DNA of 64,000 bases from KBS50 sp042434095 (GTDB lineage Bacteria > Actinomycetota > Actinomycetes > Mycobacteriales > Micromonosporaceae), in NCBI RefSeq assembly GCF_042434095.1, contig NZ_JBHLUE010000016.1, positions 558,001-622,000 on the forward strand. Reading direction: 5' to 3'. How positions within the stretch are numbered: position 1 is the first letter of the stretch; each line of letters opens with the position of its first letter. The notes below the pieces were generated by a model, which saw only the letters and a list, made by a program, of their open reading frames with translations, searched no databases and had not been told where the DNA came from. Both the position numbers and the translations under genes were made by a program. Positions 51,937 through 60,912 of this stretch are shown here, piece after piece.

Positions 51937-52992
51937 GTGGTCCCACGGTTCAGTGTGGTCGTACCGTGTTTCAACGAGGCCGGCTACATCGCGGCCACCA
52001 TCGATTCGTTGCGGGCGCAGCGGTTCGCCGGCGGGCACGAGATCATCGTGGTGGACAACAACTGTACGGACGCCACCGCGGCGATCGCCCGGGACCGCGG
52101 GGCGACGGTGGTGAGCGAGCCCGAGCCGGGGGTGTGCGCGGCCCGGCAGCGGGGCGCGCTGGTCGCCCGCGGCGACATCATCGTCTCGGCCGACGCCGAC
52201 ACCCGGTACGGGCCGGACTGGCTGAACCGGATCGACCGCGCCTTCGCCGCGGACGACCGGGTGGTGGCGGTGGTGGGCCCCTGCCGGTACGCCGACGGTC
52301 CGGCCTGGGGTCGGGGCTACGCGCGAGTGCTGTTCGGGCTCGTCGGGTTGATCTACCGGCTGACCGGCCGCGTGCTGTACGCGACGGCCACCAACATCGC
52401 CGTGCGCCGCGAGCACTTCCCGGGCTACGACACGCGGCTCACCCAGGGCGGAGACGAGCTGGACCTGCTGCGCCGGCTCCGCCGCCGCGGACGGGTGGCG
52501 TTCGATCCCGGGAACCCCAGCCACAGCTCGGGCCGGCGGCTGGCCCGCGGCCTGCTCTACAGCGTGTTCGTCTCGCTGCTCGTGCACTATCTGGCCGCGT
52601 ACCTGCTGAACCGGCTGTTCGGCCGCCGCGTCCTCGGCGCCGCGCCCGCCTTCCGGACCGGCGGAACCGCCGGCGTCCTCGGCGCCGCGCCCACGCCCCG
52701 GACCGGCGAAACCGCGGACGTCCTCGGCGCCGCGCCCACGCCCCGGACCGGCGAAACCGCGGACGTCCTCGGCGCCGCGCCCACGCCCCGGACCGGCGGA
52801 ACCGCACCGGCCGGCCGCCGACCCGCCGGCCGGCGGCGGGTGGCGGGGGCGGTCGGCGCCACGCTGGCGGGGGCCGTGGCCGGGGCGGTGCTGCTGATGC
52901 CCACGGCGCTGGCCGGGGACGGGATGTCGCACACGTACCACTCGATCGCGCGGCTCGTCGTCGACGCCGCACACCCGGCCGGCCACCGGTGA
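51937..52992 (+). CDS. Family 2 glycosyltransferase with repeat-containing cytoplasmic tail
   Basis: About 351 residues from GTG 51937, chosen for GGAGGAG upstream; ATG 51919 is possible. GT-A fold: FSVVVPCFNEAGYIAATIDSL, DNNCTDATAAIA, metal motif SADADTRY and the GDEL...LLRRLRRRG acceptor region. After one membrane helix (VFVSLLVHYLAAYLLNRLF) comes a 45-bp repeat giving four copies of a 15-residue unit (VLGAAPTPRTGETAD), then a second membrane helix (GATLAGAVAGAVLLMPTAL). Overlaps the deacetylase start (GTGA), so the pair probably builds and deacetylates a polysaccharide. Confidence 0.88.
   Translation: MVPRFSVVVPCFNEAGYIAATIDSLRAQRFAGGHEIIVVDNNCTDATAAIARDRGATVVSEPEPGVCAARQRGALVARGDIIVSADADTRYGPDWLNRIDRAFAADDRVVAVVGPCRYADGPAWGRGYARVLFGLVGLIYRLTGRVLYATATNIAVRREHFPGYDTRLTQGGDELDLLRRLRRRGRVAFDPGNPSHSSGRRLARGLLYSVFVSLLVHYLAAYLLNRLFGRRVLGAAPAFRTGGTAGVLGAAPTPRTGETADVLGAAPTPRTGETADVLGAAPTPRTGGTAPAGRRPAGRRRVAGAVGATLAGAVAGAVLLMPTALAGDGMSHTYHSIARLVVDAAHPAGHR
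52630..52809 (+). repeat. 45-bp in-frame tandem repeat in the glycosyltransferase gene
   Basis: Units start at 52630, 52675, 52720 and 52765, each beginning GTCCTCGGCGCCGCGCCC. The second and third are identical; the first has changes near its middle and the fourth differs only at its end. Confidence 0.95.
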
Positions 52993-53714
52993 GCCGGCTC
53001 GGCGCGGCCGCCTGCGGGGCGGCCGGGGTGGCCGGGCTGGCCGCCGGCTACGCGCTGTTCATGGCCCCGGGCTGCCAGCTGTTCGGGGCGTACCCGCACC
53101 GGGTCCGCACGGCCGAGCCGGTGGTGGCGCTGACCTTCGACGACGGGCCCAACGAGCCGTACACCTCGCAGCTCCTGGACTACCTGGACAGCCGGCGGAT
53201 CCGGGCCACCTTCTTCCAGGTCGGCCGGTGCGTGGAGCGGTTCCCGGACACGACGGCCCGGATGGTGGCCGCCGGGCACGTGGTGGGCAACCATTCGCTG
53301 ACCCACCGGTTCGGCACGTACCTGCGGCCGGGCCGGTACGCCGAGGAGGTGCGGCGGACGCAGGAGATCCTCGTACGCCACGCCGGCCGTACCCCCGCGC
53401 TGGCCCGCTCCCCCTGGCTGTGGCGGCACCCGGCGCTGCTGAGGACGCTGCGGGCCGCGGGACTGCGGCCGGTGTCCGGGGTGTTCTGCCACCCGCTCGA
53501 GGTGCTGCAGATCAGCGCGGCGGCGATCGCCCGCGCGGCGGTGGCGAAGACCGGCCCGGGCACCATCCTGATCTTCCATGACGGGTTCGACGCCCGGGGC
53601 GGCGACCGGGGACAGACGGTGGCGGCGGTCCGGCGCACGGTCGAGGCGCTGTCGGCCCGCGGGTTCCGGTTCGTCACGGTGGACGAGCTGCTGGGCGTGC
53701 CCGCGTACCGGTGA
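52989..53714 (+). CDS. Polysaccharide deacetylase (NodB-type)
   Basis: 241 residues from GTG 52989. Membrane-anchoring N-terminal helix (AACGAAGVAGLAAGYALFMA). NodB motifs: VALTFDDGPNEPYT (Asp51, Asp52), GNHSLTH (His102, His106), RSPWLWRHP (where chitin deacetylases have RPP/RAPYG) and IFHDGFD. Removes N- or O-acetyl groups from the surface glycan presumably made by the coupled glycosyltransferase. Confidence 0.92.
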   Translation: MSRLGAAACGAAGVAGLAAGYALFMAPGCQLFGAYPHRVRTAEPVVALTFDDGPNEPYTSQLLDYLDSRRIRATFFQVGRCVERFPDTTARMVAAGHVVGNHSLTHRFGTYLRPGRYAEEVRRTQEILVRHAGRTPALARSPWLWRHPALLRTLRAAGLRPVSGVFCHPLEVLQISAAAIARAAVAKTGPGTILIFHDGFDARGGDRGQTVAAVRRTVEALSARGFRFVTVDELLGVPAYR

Positions 53715-53728
53715 CGGCGCGGCCGGGG

Positions 53729-54325
53729 TCAGGTACGCGCGGACGTGGCGGCCGGCGCCGATGACGGCGGCGGCCGCAGGCCGTCGAGCATGATGCCGAG
53801 CAGCCGGTCGGCCTCCTCGGGCGCGGACTCGCTGGCCAGGCCGACCCCGTGCACGAGCCGGAGCACGGTCGGGGCGTCCACGTCCGGCCGGACGACGCCG
53901 GCGGCCTGGGCGCGGTCGAGCAGGCCACCCAGCGCGGACCGCATGGTGTCCTTGCACCGGGCGAGCGTCTCGGAGTCGGCCGCGAGCATCGCCTTCAGGG
54001 CCGTCCACAGCCCCCGCTTGACCTTCAGGTAGTCCAGTTGCAGTCGCAGCCAGGCCGCGAGGGCGTCGGCGGGCGGCAGCCGGCCGGCCAGCTCCTCGGC
54101 CTGTGCCCGCAGCGCCTCCACGTCGTCGCGGTAGACGGCCGCCAGCAGGTCGTCCCGGCTGGGGAAGTGCCGGTAGAGGGTGCCGGGACCGACCCCCGCC
54201 CGGCGGGCGATGTCATCCAGGCGTGCCTCGGCACCGTGCTCGGTGAACGCCTCCCGGGCGACCGCGATCAGCCGCTCGTAGTTGCGGCGGGCATCCGCGC
54301 GCATCGGGCGTTCGGGCTGGGACAC
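53729..54325 (-). CDS. TetR-family repressor of the DHA2 efflux gene
   Basis: 198 residues from GTG 54325, with GGAGGTG upstream. HTH: ARLDDIARRAGVGPGTLYRHFPSRDDLLAAVY; the C-terminal domain is of the TetR/SACE_7040 type (WLRLQLDYLKVKRGLWTAL). Divergent from the MFS gene with several copies of a palindrome in between. Single-target repressor by context. Confidence 0.92.
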   Translation of the reverse strand: MSQPERPMRADARRNYERLIAVAREAFTEHGAEARLDDIARRAGVGPGTLYRHFPSRDDLLAAVYRDDVEALRAQAEELAGRLPPADALAAWLRLQLDYLKVKRGLWTALKAMLAADSETLARCKDTMRSALGGLLDRAQAAGVVRPDVDAPTVLRLVHGVGLASESAPEEADRLLGIMLDGLRPPPSSAPAATSART

Positions 54326-54341
54326 GGCACACCTCCATTGA

Positions 54342-54449
54342 TCCGGAGATTCCCTCCGGATAGTCTTGCCAAACCGGAGAGCATCTCCATATGCTAGCGA
54401 CGGCTATAAGCGGAGACTATCTCCGCTTCCTGTTCTCGATTCTCCGGAG
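54342..54449. promoter_or_regulatory. Cluster of TetR operators, consensus CGGAGAnnnTCTCCG
   Basis: Site 1 TCCGGAG...CTCCGGA (54342-54360); site 2 GGAGA-GCA-TCTCC (54376-54388); site 3 AGCGGAGA-CTA-TCTCCGCT (54409-54427), perfect; site 4 CTCCGGAG (54442-54449) just before the efflux start. Confidence 0.8.
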
Positions 54450-54455
54450 TATCCC

Positions 54456-55958
54456 TTGTCGGAACAGACTCTGCTCTCCGCCCGTACCCTGGCCGCGCCC
54501 GAGCCGGCCGCCACCCGGCACCGGCTCGCGCTGGCCATCATCGTGACCTGCCAGCTCATGCTCATCCTCGACGCCACCGTGATGAACGTGGCGCTCCCGC
54601 GCGTCGCCGACGACCTGCGGTTCTCTCCCACCGGCCTGGCGTGGGTGCTGAACTCCTACACCCTCGCGTTCGGCGGGCTGCTCATGCTCGGCGGCCGGGC
54701 CGGCGACCTGCTCGGCCGCCGCCGGATGTTCGTGGCCGGGATCGCGTTGTTCACCCTCGCCTCCCTGGCCGGCGGCTTCGCCACGTCGCCCGGCTGGCTG
54801 CTGGCCGCCCGCGTGCTGCAGGGCGTGGGCGCCGCCGCGGCCGGGCCGAACACCATCGCGCTGATCACCACGACCTTCACCGAGGCGCGGGAGCGGCTGC
54901 GCGCGCTGGCCCTGCTCTCCGGGGTGGCCAGCGCCGGCTTCGCGATCGGGCTGATCGTCGGCGGCCTGCTCACCGAGCTCGCCTCCTGGCGCTGGGTGCT
55001 GTTCATCAACGTGCCGTTCGGGGTCGCGGCCGTCCTGCTGGCCCCCCGGTTCGTCCGGGAGCCGGCGCGGCACCCCGGCCGGCTCGACCTGCCCGGCGCG
55101 GTCACCGCCAGCGCCGGCGTGGCCGCGCTGGTCTACTCCTTCATCACGGCCGCGGGCGAAGGCTGGTCCAACCCGACGGCCCAGCTCGCCCTCGGGGCCG
55201 GCCTCGTCCTGCTGGCGGCCTTCGTGTTCATCGAGTCGCGGACCCGGCAGCCGCTGCTCCCGCTGCGGCTGTTCGCCGACCGCGACCGGGCGGCCGGCTT
55301 CCTCAACTTCCTTCTCGGCCCGGCCGCGATGATGTCGATGTTCTTCTTCCTCACCCAGTTCCTCCAGCAGGTGCGCGGCTACACCGCGCTGACCACCGGG
55401 CTCGCGTTCCTACCGCTGGCCGCCGGCATGTTCGCGATGACCCGGCTGGTGCCCCGGCTGCTGCCGCGGCTCGGGCCGAAGCCGCTCGCCCTGACCGGTA
55501 CGGCCCTGATGGTCGGCGGCGTCGGCTGGCTGACCCAACTGCACGTCGGCAGCGGGTATCTCACCGGCCTGCTCGGGCCGATGCTGCTCATGGGGCTCGG
55601 TGGCGGGCTCGCGTTCGTGCCGCTGACCCCGGTCATCATGGCCGCCGTGCCGCCCCGGGACACCGGCGCGGCCGGCGGGGTGCTGCAGACCATGCAGCAG
55701 ACCGGCGCCACGCTGGGACTGTCCATCCTGGTCACGGTGTTCGGCGCGGCGGTGCGCGGAGCGGCTGGGTCGCACCCCGGCCCGAATGGCGAACGGCAGG
55801 CGCTGGTGCACGCGATGACGTCGGCGTTCAGCGTCTCGGTGCTGATCGCCGCGCTGGCGTTCCTGGTGGCGCTGACCTTCCGGCCGGCCGGCCACGACGC
55901 GCGGGTCAACCGGCGGGTTGGTAGTCGAACCAGTCGAAGGCGGCGCTACCCCCGGTGA
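54456..55958 (+). CDS. DHA2-family MFS drug exporter (EmrB/QacA type)
   Basis: About 500 residues from TTG 54456, preceded by CCGGAG; the open frame before it contains the operators. 14 helices. Motif A GGRAGDLLGRRRMF and motif C-like region GFAIGLIVGGLLTE; LDATVMNVALP in helix 1 is the DHA2 signature. Ends with a basic tail. Proton-driven efflux of drugs or secondary metabolites; induced when ligand releases the divergent TetR. Confidence 0.93.
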   Translation: MSEQTLLSARTLAAPEPAATRHRLALAIIVTCQLMLILDATVMNVALPRVADDLRFSPTGLAWVLNSYTLAFGGLLMLGGRAGDLLGRRRMFVAGIALFTLASLAGGFATSPGWLLAARVLQGVGAAAAGPNTIALITTTFTEARERLRALALLSGVASAGFAIGLIVGGLLTELASWRWVLFINVPFGVAAVLLAPRFVREPARHPGRLDLPGAVTASAGVAALVYSFITAAGEGWSNPTAQLALGAGLVLLAAFVFIESRTRQPLLPLRLFADRDRAAGFLNFLLGPAAMMSMFFFLTQFLQQVRGYTALTTGLAFLPLAAGMFAMTRLVPRLLPRLGPKPLALTGTALMVGGVGWLTQLHVGSGYLTGLLGPMLLMGLGGGLAFVPLTPVIMAAVPPRDTGAAGGVLQTMQQTGATLGLSILVTVFGAAVRGAAGSHPGPNGERQALVHAMTSAFSVSVLIAALAFLVALTFRPAGHDARVNRRVGSRTSRRRRYPR

Positions 55959-56012
55959 CGTACATCCCGATGACCCGGCCGCCGCCCCCCGGGCGGCTGC
56001 CCCGAGGAGCCG

Positions 56013-58082
56013 TCACGGGGTGTGCCGCAGGGCCGCGTCGAGCCGGGCGAGGTGCCCGGCCACCGGACCGGCCGTGAGCATTCCGCTGCCGGCCCCGGCG
56101 TGCTCGGCCGCCGCCGGCGCGAGGGCGTGCCGGGCGCGCGCGATCAGCGTCCGGTCGCCGAGCTGCTCGGCGGCCCGACCGGTGAGGGACCACAGCGCCT
56201 CGAACAGCAGGTCGGGAGGGGGTTCCGGGGTGCGGCGCAGCGCCGCCGCGGCGGCGTCCCGGCGGCCGGCCGCCACCAGCACGAGCGGCCGGGCCCACGG
56301 CGCGTACGGGCCCCAGTCGGTGTCCTCGGCGAAGTCGGCCGGCCGGTCGTGCCACACCCGCAGGCAGAGCAGCGCCAGCGGCAGCAGCCCGCGTTCCACC
56401 CCGGGCATGCCGGCCCCGGGGAGCAGGCCCGCGGCGTCCCGGTACGCGCTCTCCACCGCCGCCTCGGCGGCGCCGGTCAGCGCCAGGCGGAGGGCCCGGT
56501 ACCACCGGGTGAACACCCGGACCAGCGGTCGGTCGTGCCGCTCGGCGAGCCGGTCCGCGGCCGCGGCGGCGCCGTCCGCGCCGGCCACGTCGCCGAGCGC
56601 CGCCCGGGCCTGCAGCCGGACCAGGTGGCCGAGGATCTCGAAGTTGACCAGGCCGTGCCGGGCGCCGAGCGCGACGAGTTCCACGCCGATCCGGTCCCGG
56701 TCCGGCGCGAGCCCGGCGCGGTGGAACGTCTGCAGGAACACGCCGTTCAGGGCGAAGGCCAGCAGCGCCGGGTCGCCCAGCCGGCGGGCGATCCGCTCCG
56801 CCTCCCGGGCCGCCGCCGGGCCGCGCGTCGCCGAGGCGCCGCGCGACTCCACCGCCACGGTCGCCAGCAGGCGGACCCGGGTGGCCTCCGGCGAGCCGGG
56901 CGGCAGGGCCGCGAGGGCCCGCTCGGCCGCGGCCACGATCCGCGCCGCCAGCGCCGGGTCGTCCGACCGGGACCAGATCGCCGGTACGTCGTACCCACCG
57001 ATCACCCGCGCCGTGATCTCCGGATCACCCCGCCGCTCGGCCGCCGCGATGGCCGCGAACCGCTGCTCCCGGGCGGCCGCCAACCCGGTTCCCCCGGTCA
57101 CCGCGAGGCTGCGCAGCAGGCCGACCGTGGAGTCGAGCCGGGCCGGCGTGCCGGCGGCCACCGTGCTGTCGTACGCGGCGGCGGCCCGCGCCCAGAGCCG
57201 GTCGGCGGCCGGCGCGGCCTGCGGCAGCAACGCGGCGGACTGCCGGAGGATGTCGGTCTCCAGCCGGCGCAGCCGCGGGCCAGGGTCGATCCCGAGCTGG
57301 TCCCGGAGCAGGTCCCCGGCCCGACGCAGCACCGCCAGCGCGTCCCCCTGCCGGTCGGCCCGGTACAGGGCGAGGGCGAGCAGCCGCCAGGACTCCTCCC
57401 GCCACGGTCGGTCGGCCACCTGGGCGTCCAGCTCGGGTACGACCTCGGCCGGCCGGCCGAGCGCCAGCAGCGCCTCGGCCCGCAGCTCCACCGCGCGAAG
57501 CCGGAGCTCGTCGAGCCGCGAGCGTTCGGCGAGCGCCCACGGCGCCTCGTCCAGCCCCGCGTAAGCGGGTCCGCGCCACCAGCCCAGCGCCCGGTCCAAC
57601 CCGGCCAGCAGCGCGGCCGGTGAGCCCTCCGGGGCGGTCAGGCCGCTGGCCGAAGCCGGCGGGCCGATCGAGACTGCCGAGTCGATCGAGACTGCCGAGG
57701 CCGCTGAGGCGGCAGCGGCGGTTGAGGCCGCCGACGCCGCCGCCACGGCGTCGGAGAATCGCCAGGCGTCCACCGTGTCCGGGGCGGCCCGCAGGGCGTA
57801 CCCGGGTCCCTCGGTGACCAGCAGCCGGGCCGGCTGCCGCGGCGCGCGCCCCGGCTCGACGGCGCGGCGCAGCGCGGCCACGAACGTGCGGACGGCGCTC
57901 ACCGCCCCGGGCGGCGGGTCCGTCCACAGGTCCTCGACGAGGCGGTCGACCGGCACCACCCGGCCCCGGGCCACGATCAGGCGGGCCAGCACGGCCCGGT
58001 GCCGCGGCCCCCTGAGCTCGACCGGCACGCCGCGATCGTCCCAGGCCGTCACCGGCCCGAGGACACCGAAACCGACCCGCAC
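56013..58082 (-). CDS. BTAD-domain (SARP/AfsR-like) regulator without NB-ARC
   Basis: 689 residues from GTG 58082. Winged-helix Trans_reg_C domain (VELRGPRHRAVLARLIVARGRVVPVDRLVEDLWTDPP), then BTAD (LDELRLRAVELRAEALLALGRPAEVVPELDAQVADRPWRE). The two are separated by an Ala/Ser-rich expansion at about residues 113-145. The C-terminal 400 residues are alpha-helical and look like TPR repeats, with no P-loop, unlike AfsR. Probably activates secondary metabolism or the neighbouring genes; no biosynthetic cluster lies beside it. Divergent from the dehalogenase-like gene. Confidence 0.85.
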   Translation of the reverse strand: MRVGFGVLGPVTAWDDRGVPVELRGPRHRAVLARLIVARGRVVPVDRLVEDLWTDPPPGAVSAVRTFVAALRRAVEPGRAPRQPARLLVTEGPGYALRAAPDTVDAWRFSDAVAAASAASTAAAASAASAVSIDSAVSIGPPASASGLTAPEGSPAALLAGLDRALGWWRGPAYAGLDEAPWALAERSRLDELRLRAVELRAEALLALGRPAEVVPELDAQVADRPWREESWRLLALALYRADRQGDALAVLRRAGDLLRDQLGIDPGPRLRRLETDILRQSAALLPQAAPAADRLWARAAAAYDSTVAAGTPARLDSTVGLLRSLAVTGGTGLAAAREQRFAAIAAAERRGDPEITARVIGGYDVPAIWSRSDDPALAARIVAAAERALAALPPGSPEATRVRLLATVAVESRGASATRGPAAAREAERIARRLGDPALLAFALNGVFLQTFHRAGLAPDRDRIGVELVALGARHGLVNFEILGHLVRLQARAALGDVAGADGAAAAADRLAERHDRPLVRVFTRWYRALRLALTGAAEAAVESAYRDAAGLLPGAGMPGVERGLLPLALLCLRVWHDRPADFAEDTDWGPYAPWARPLVLVAAGRRDAAAAALRRTPEPPPDLLFEALWSLTGRAAEQLGDRTLIARARHALAPAAAEHAGAGSGMLTAGPVAGHLARLDAALRHTP

Positions 58083-58195
58083 CGCCCCGCCCTCCCGGCC
58101 GCGCTCGCGCCCAGGTCACCGTAGCGCGCTCATCGGCTGCTCATTCCCGGCCGGCACGCTGGGGTCGAGCTTTTCGATCAGGAGGGGACATCGCC

Positions 58196-59074
58196 ATGAC
58201 CATCGCCATTCCCGGTTTCGACCAGCGGCGGATCGCCGTCGCCGACGGGGTACGGCTGAACGTCGCCGTGGGCGGCTCGGGAGATCCGATCGTGCTGCTG
58301 CACGGCTTCCCGCAGACCCATCTCATGTGGCGGCACGTGGCCACGGACCTGGCCAGCGAGTACACCGTGATCTGCCCGGACCTGCGCGGCTACGGCGCCA
58401 GCGACAAGCCGGCGGAGCGCGACCGCGACACGTACGCCAAGCGCACCATGGCGGCCGACGTGGTGGCCGTGGCCCGCGCGCTCGGCCATGACCGCTTCGC
58501 GCTGTGCGGGCACGATCGCGGCGCCCTGGTCGCGGTGCGGGCCGGTCTCGACCACCCCGAGGCGATCAGCCACCTGGCGATCCTGGATGTGCTGACCACC
58601 CTCGACATGTGGGAGATCCTGCACGGCGTGGACGCGGCCGTGGCCTTCCATCTGTACCTGATGGCGCAGCCCCCGGGCCTGCCGGAACAGCTCATCGGGG
58701 CCAGCCCGGACGCGTTCTTCGGGCACTTCCTCGACGCGTGGGCCCGGGATCCGGGCGCCATCGGGCCGGAGATCCGGGCGGAGTACCTGCGGGCCTCCCG
58801 GGAGGCTGTGCCGTCCATCGTCGCCGACTACCGGGCGTCGGCCGGGATCGACGTGGAGCACGACCGGGCCGACCGGACCGCCGGCGCCCGGTTGAGCATG
58901 CCGGTCACCGTCCTGCAGCAGGACTGGGGCGCGGCGCTCGGCTACGACGCGGCCGGGTTGTGGCGGGCCTGGGCCGCGGACCTGGAGCACCGCACCACCT
59001 CGGCCGGGCACTACATGGCCGAGGAGGCGCCCGGGGAGATCAGCCAGCTGCTGCGGTCCCTGCTCGCGCGCTGA
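58196..59074 (+). CDS. Haloacetate-dehalogenase-like alpha/beta hydrolase
   Basis: 292 residues from ATG 58196, with GGAGGGG upstream. The nucleophile is aspartate (Asp107 in CGHDRGALVA), as in haloalkane/haloacetate dehalogenases and epoxide hydrolases, not serine. HGFPQTHLMWRHV and RGYGASDKP follow fluoroacetate dehalogenase. Acid Asp in QQDWGA, His in AGHYMAEEAP. May act on haloacids or epoxides. Divergent from the SARP-like regulator, which may control it. Confidence 0.88.
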   Translation: MTIAIPGFDQRRIAVADGVRLNVAVGGSGDPIVLLHGFPQTHLMWRHVATDLASEYTVICPDLRGYGASDKPAERDRDTYAKRTMAADVVAVARALGHDRFALCGHDRGALVAVRAGLDHPEAISHLAILDVLTTLDMWEILHGVDAAVAFHLYLMAQPPGLPEQLIGASPDAFFGHFLDAWARDPGAIGPEIRAEYLRASREAVPSIVADYRASAGIDVEHDRADRTAGARLSMPVTVLQQDWGAALGYDAAGLWRAWAADLEHRTTSAGHYMAEEAPGEISQLLRSLLAR

Positions 59075-59108
59075 CGACCGGCGCGCCGGCTCCGGCGGGC
59101 CGGGTCGG

Positions 59109-60845
59109 TCAGCGGCAGGAGGTGGCGGGCAGGCCGGGCACCGGCACCGGCGACCGGCCCGCCGGCCGGGCCTTCCCGGCCAGCACGTCGGCCAGCCCGG
59201 TCATCGCGGCCGGGCTGGACGAGTACGTGGCCATCAGGCGCTTCGAATCGGCGCCGGCCAGCACGTACGGCGTGTCCATGGCCACCGTGACGGCGGCGCC
59301 GGCGCGCAGGTCCTTGGCGCCGTCGCCGTACCCGACGAGATGCACGACGGCGCCGCCGCTGTCGACGACCTTGACCCCGTCGGCGCGCAGGGCGGTCACC
59401 AACAGCTTGCGGGTGCTGTCCCGGCCGGTCGAGGCGGTGACCGTGACCGGGCCGGCGAGCGCCCCGCACCCGCCGCGCAGCTCGGTGACCGCGGCCGTGG
59501 CGAGCCGCCGGGCCGCGTCCTGGTGCGCGCCGCTGGCCAGCGTGGACATGGCCGGGGCCGGCTTGCCGGCCAGCCGGAACCGCAGCGTGAGCACCCGGGT
59601 GGCCGCGTCGACCAGCCGGGCCCGCGGCAGGCTCCCGTCGCGCAGCGCGGCCAGGATGCCGGCATGCGCGGCGGCGATGTCCGGCGGCATGAGCAGCAGG
59701 TCGTTCCCGGCCTTCAGCGCCCGTACGGCCGCCTCGCCGGCCGGCCAGCGCTCGGCGGGCGCCATGTTCATCCCGTCGGTGACCACCACGCCGCCGAAGC
59801 CGAGCTGGCCCTTCAGCACCTCGGTGATCGCCTTGGTGGAGAAGGTGGCCGGGGTGCCGGGGTCGATGGCGCGGGCGTCGAGGTGCGCGGACATGACCAG
59901 GTCGGTGCCGGCGGCGATGCCGGCCCGGAACGGCGCGAAGTCCACCCCGTCGAGCGTCTTGCGGTCCTGCTTGAGCACGGGCAGGTCCGAGTGCGAGTCG
60001 GCGGCCGTGCCGCCGTGTCCCGGGAAGTGCTTGAGCGTGGCCGCCATCCCGGCGCCCTGCAGCCCGCGGACCGCGGCGCTGACCTGGTCGGCGGTCGCCT
60101 TCGGGTCGGCGCCGAAGGACCGGGACCCGATCACCGAGCTACGCGCCCGGAGCACGTCCGCGTCCGGGGCGAAGTCCACGTTCAGGCCCATGGCCGCGAG
60201 CTCCTCGCCGGCGGCCGTCCAGGCCCGCTCGGTGAGCTGCGGGTCGGCCGCGGCGCCGGCGGCCATGGCGGCCGGCAGCAGGGTCACCCCGTCCTTGATC
60301 CGGGTCACCACGCCGTACTCCTGGTCGGTGCCGATCAGCAGCGGCGCCCTGCCGGCGGGCAGCTTCGCGGCGGCGTCCTGCAACCCGGCGGTGAGGCGCC
60401 GGACCTGGGCCGGATTGTCGACGTTCGTGGTGGCCTGGTTGGCGCCGGTCGGGTCGTCGGCGGAGAAGCCGACCAGGATGAGGCCGCCGAGCCGGTACTT
60501 GGCGATCATCTCGGCCGGCGTGTCCACCCCGGCCAGCTTGCGGTTGCCGGCGGCCGAGCCGGCCGACACCTTGGTGGCCGAGTCGCCGTACGCGTACGGC
60601 ATCAGCACCTCGCCGGCCAGGTCCTCGTCGCTCAGCGAACCCACCAGGGCCGCGGCCCGCGCGGCGGGATCGGCGCCGCCGCCAGCGGGGGCGCCGGGGC
60701 TGCTCGGCGTCGCGGCCTGGCTCGCGGCCGGGGTCGGGCTGGCATGCTCGGCCCTGCCGTCACAGCCGGCGACCGCGAGGGTCGCGAGGGCGGTGACGGC
60801 GGCCACGGCGGTGAGCCGGCGCTGCGGAAACGACACGCCGTCCAT
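59109..60845 (-). CDS. GH3 lipoprotein, beta-N-acetylhexosaminidase (NagZ-like)
   Basis: 578 residues. Lipoprotein signal with lipobox LAVAGC (Cys28), then a disordered Ala/Pro/Ser linker, then a GH3 TIM barrel: LLIGTDQEYG, NVDFAPDADV, KHFPGHGGTAADSHSD (the His-Asp loop specific to N-acetylhexosaminidases) and nucleophile Asp in VVTDGMNM. The C-terminal second domain is weaker. Outside the membrane it would trim cell-wall muropeptides or chitooligomers. Confidence 0.92.
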   Translation of the reverse strand: MDGVSFPQRRLTAVAAVTALATLAVAGCDGRAEHASPTPAASQAATPSSPGAPAGGGADPAARAAALVGSLSDEDLAGEVLMPYAYGDSATKVSAGSAAGNRKLAGVDTPAEMIAKYRLGGLILVGFSADDPTGANQATTNVDNPAQVRRLTAGLQDAAAKLPAGRAPLLIGTDQEYGVVTRIKDGVTLLPAAMAAGAAADPQLTERAWTAAGEELAAMGLNVDFAPDADVLRARSSVIGSRSFGADPKATADQVSAAVRGLQGAGMAATLKHFPGHGGTAADSHSDLPVLKQDRKTLDGVDFAPFRAGIAAGTDLVMSAHLDARAIDPGTPATFSTKAITEVLKGQLGFGGVVVTDGMNMAPAERWPAGEAAVRALKAGNDLLLMPPDIAAAHAGILAALRDGSLPRARLVDAATRVLTLRFRLAGKPAPAMSTLASGAHQDAARRLATAAVTELRGGCGALAGPVTVTASTGRDSTRKLLVTALRADGVKVVDSGGAVVHLVGYGDGAKDLRAGAAVTVAMDTPYVLAGADSKRLMATYSSSPAAMTGLADVLAGKARPAGRSPVPVPGLPATSCR

Positions 60846-60912
60846 CCCACCAGCTACCCCCGGATCGGGGCAACTTGACCTTTCCGCCCCGGCGCGAACT
60901 CCCGGGGGCGGG

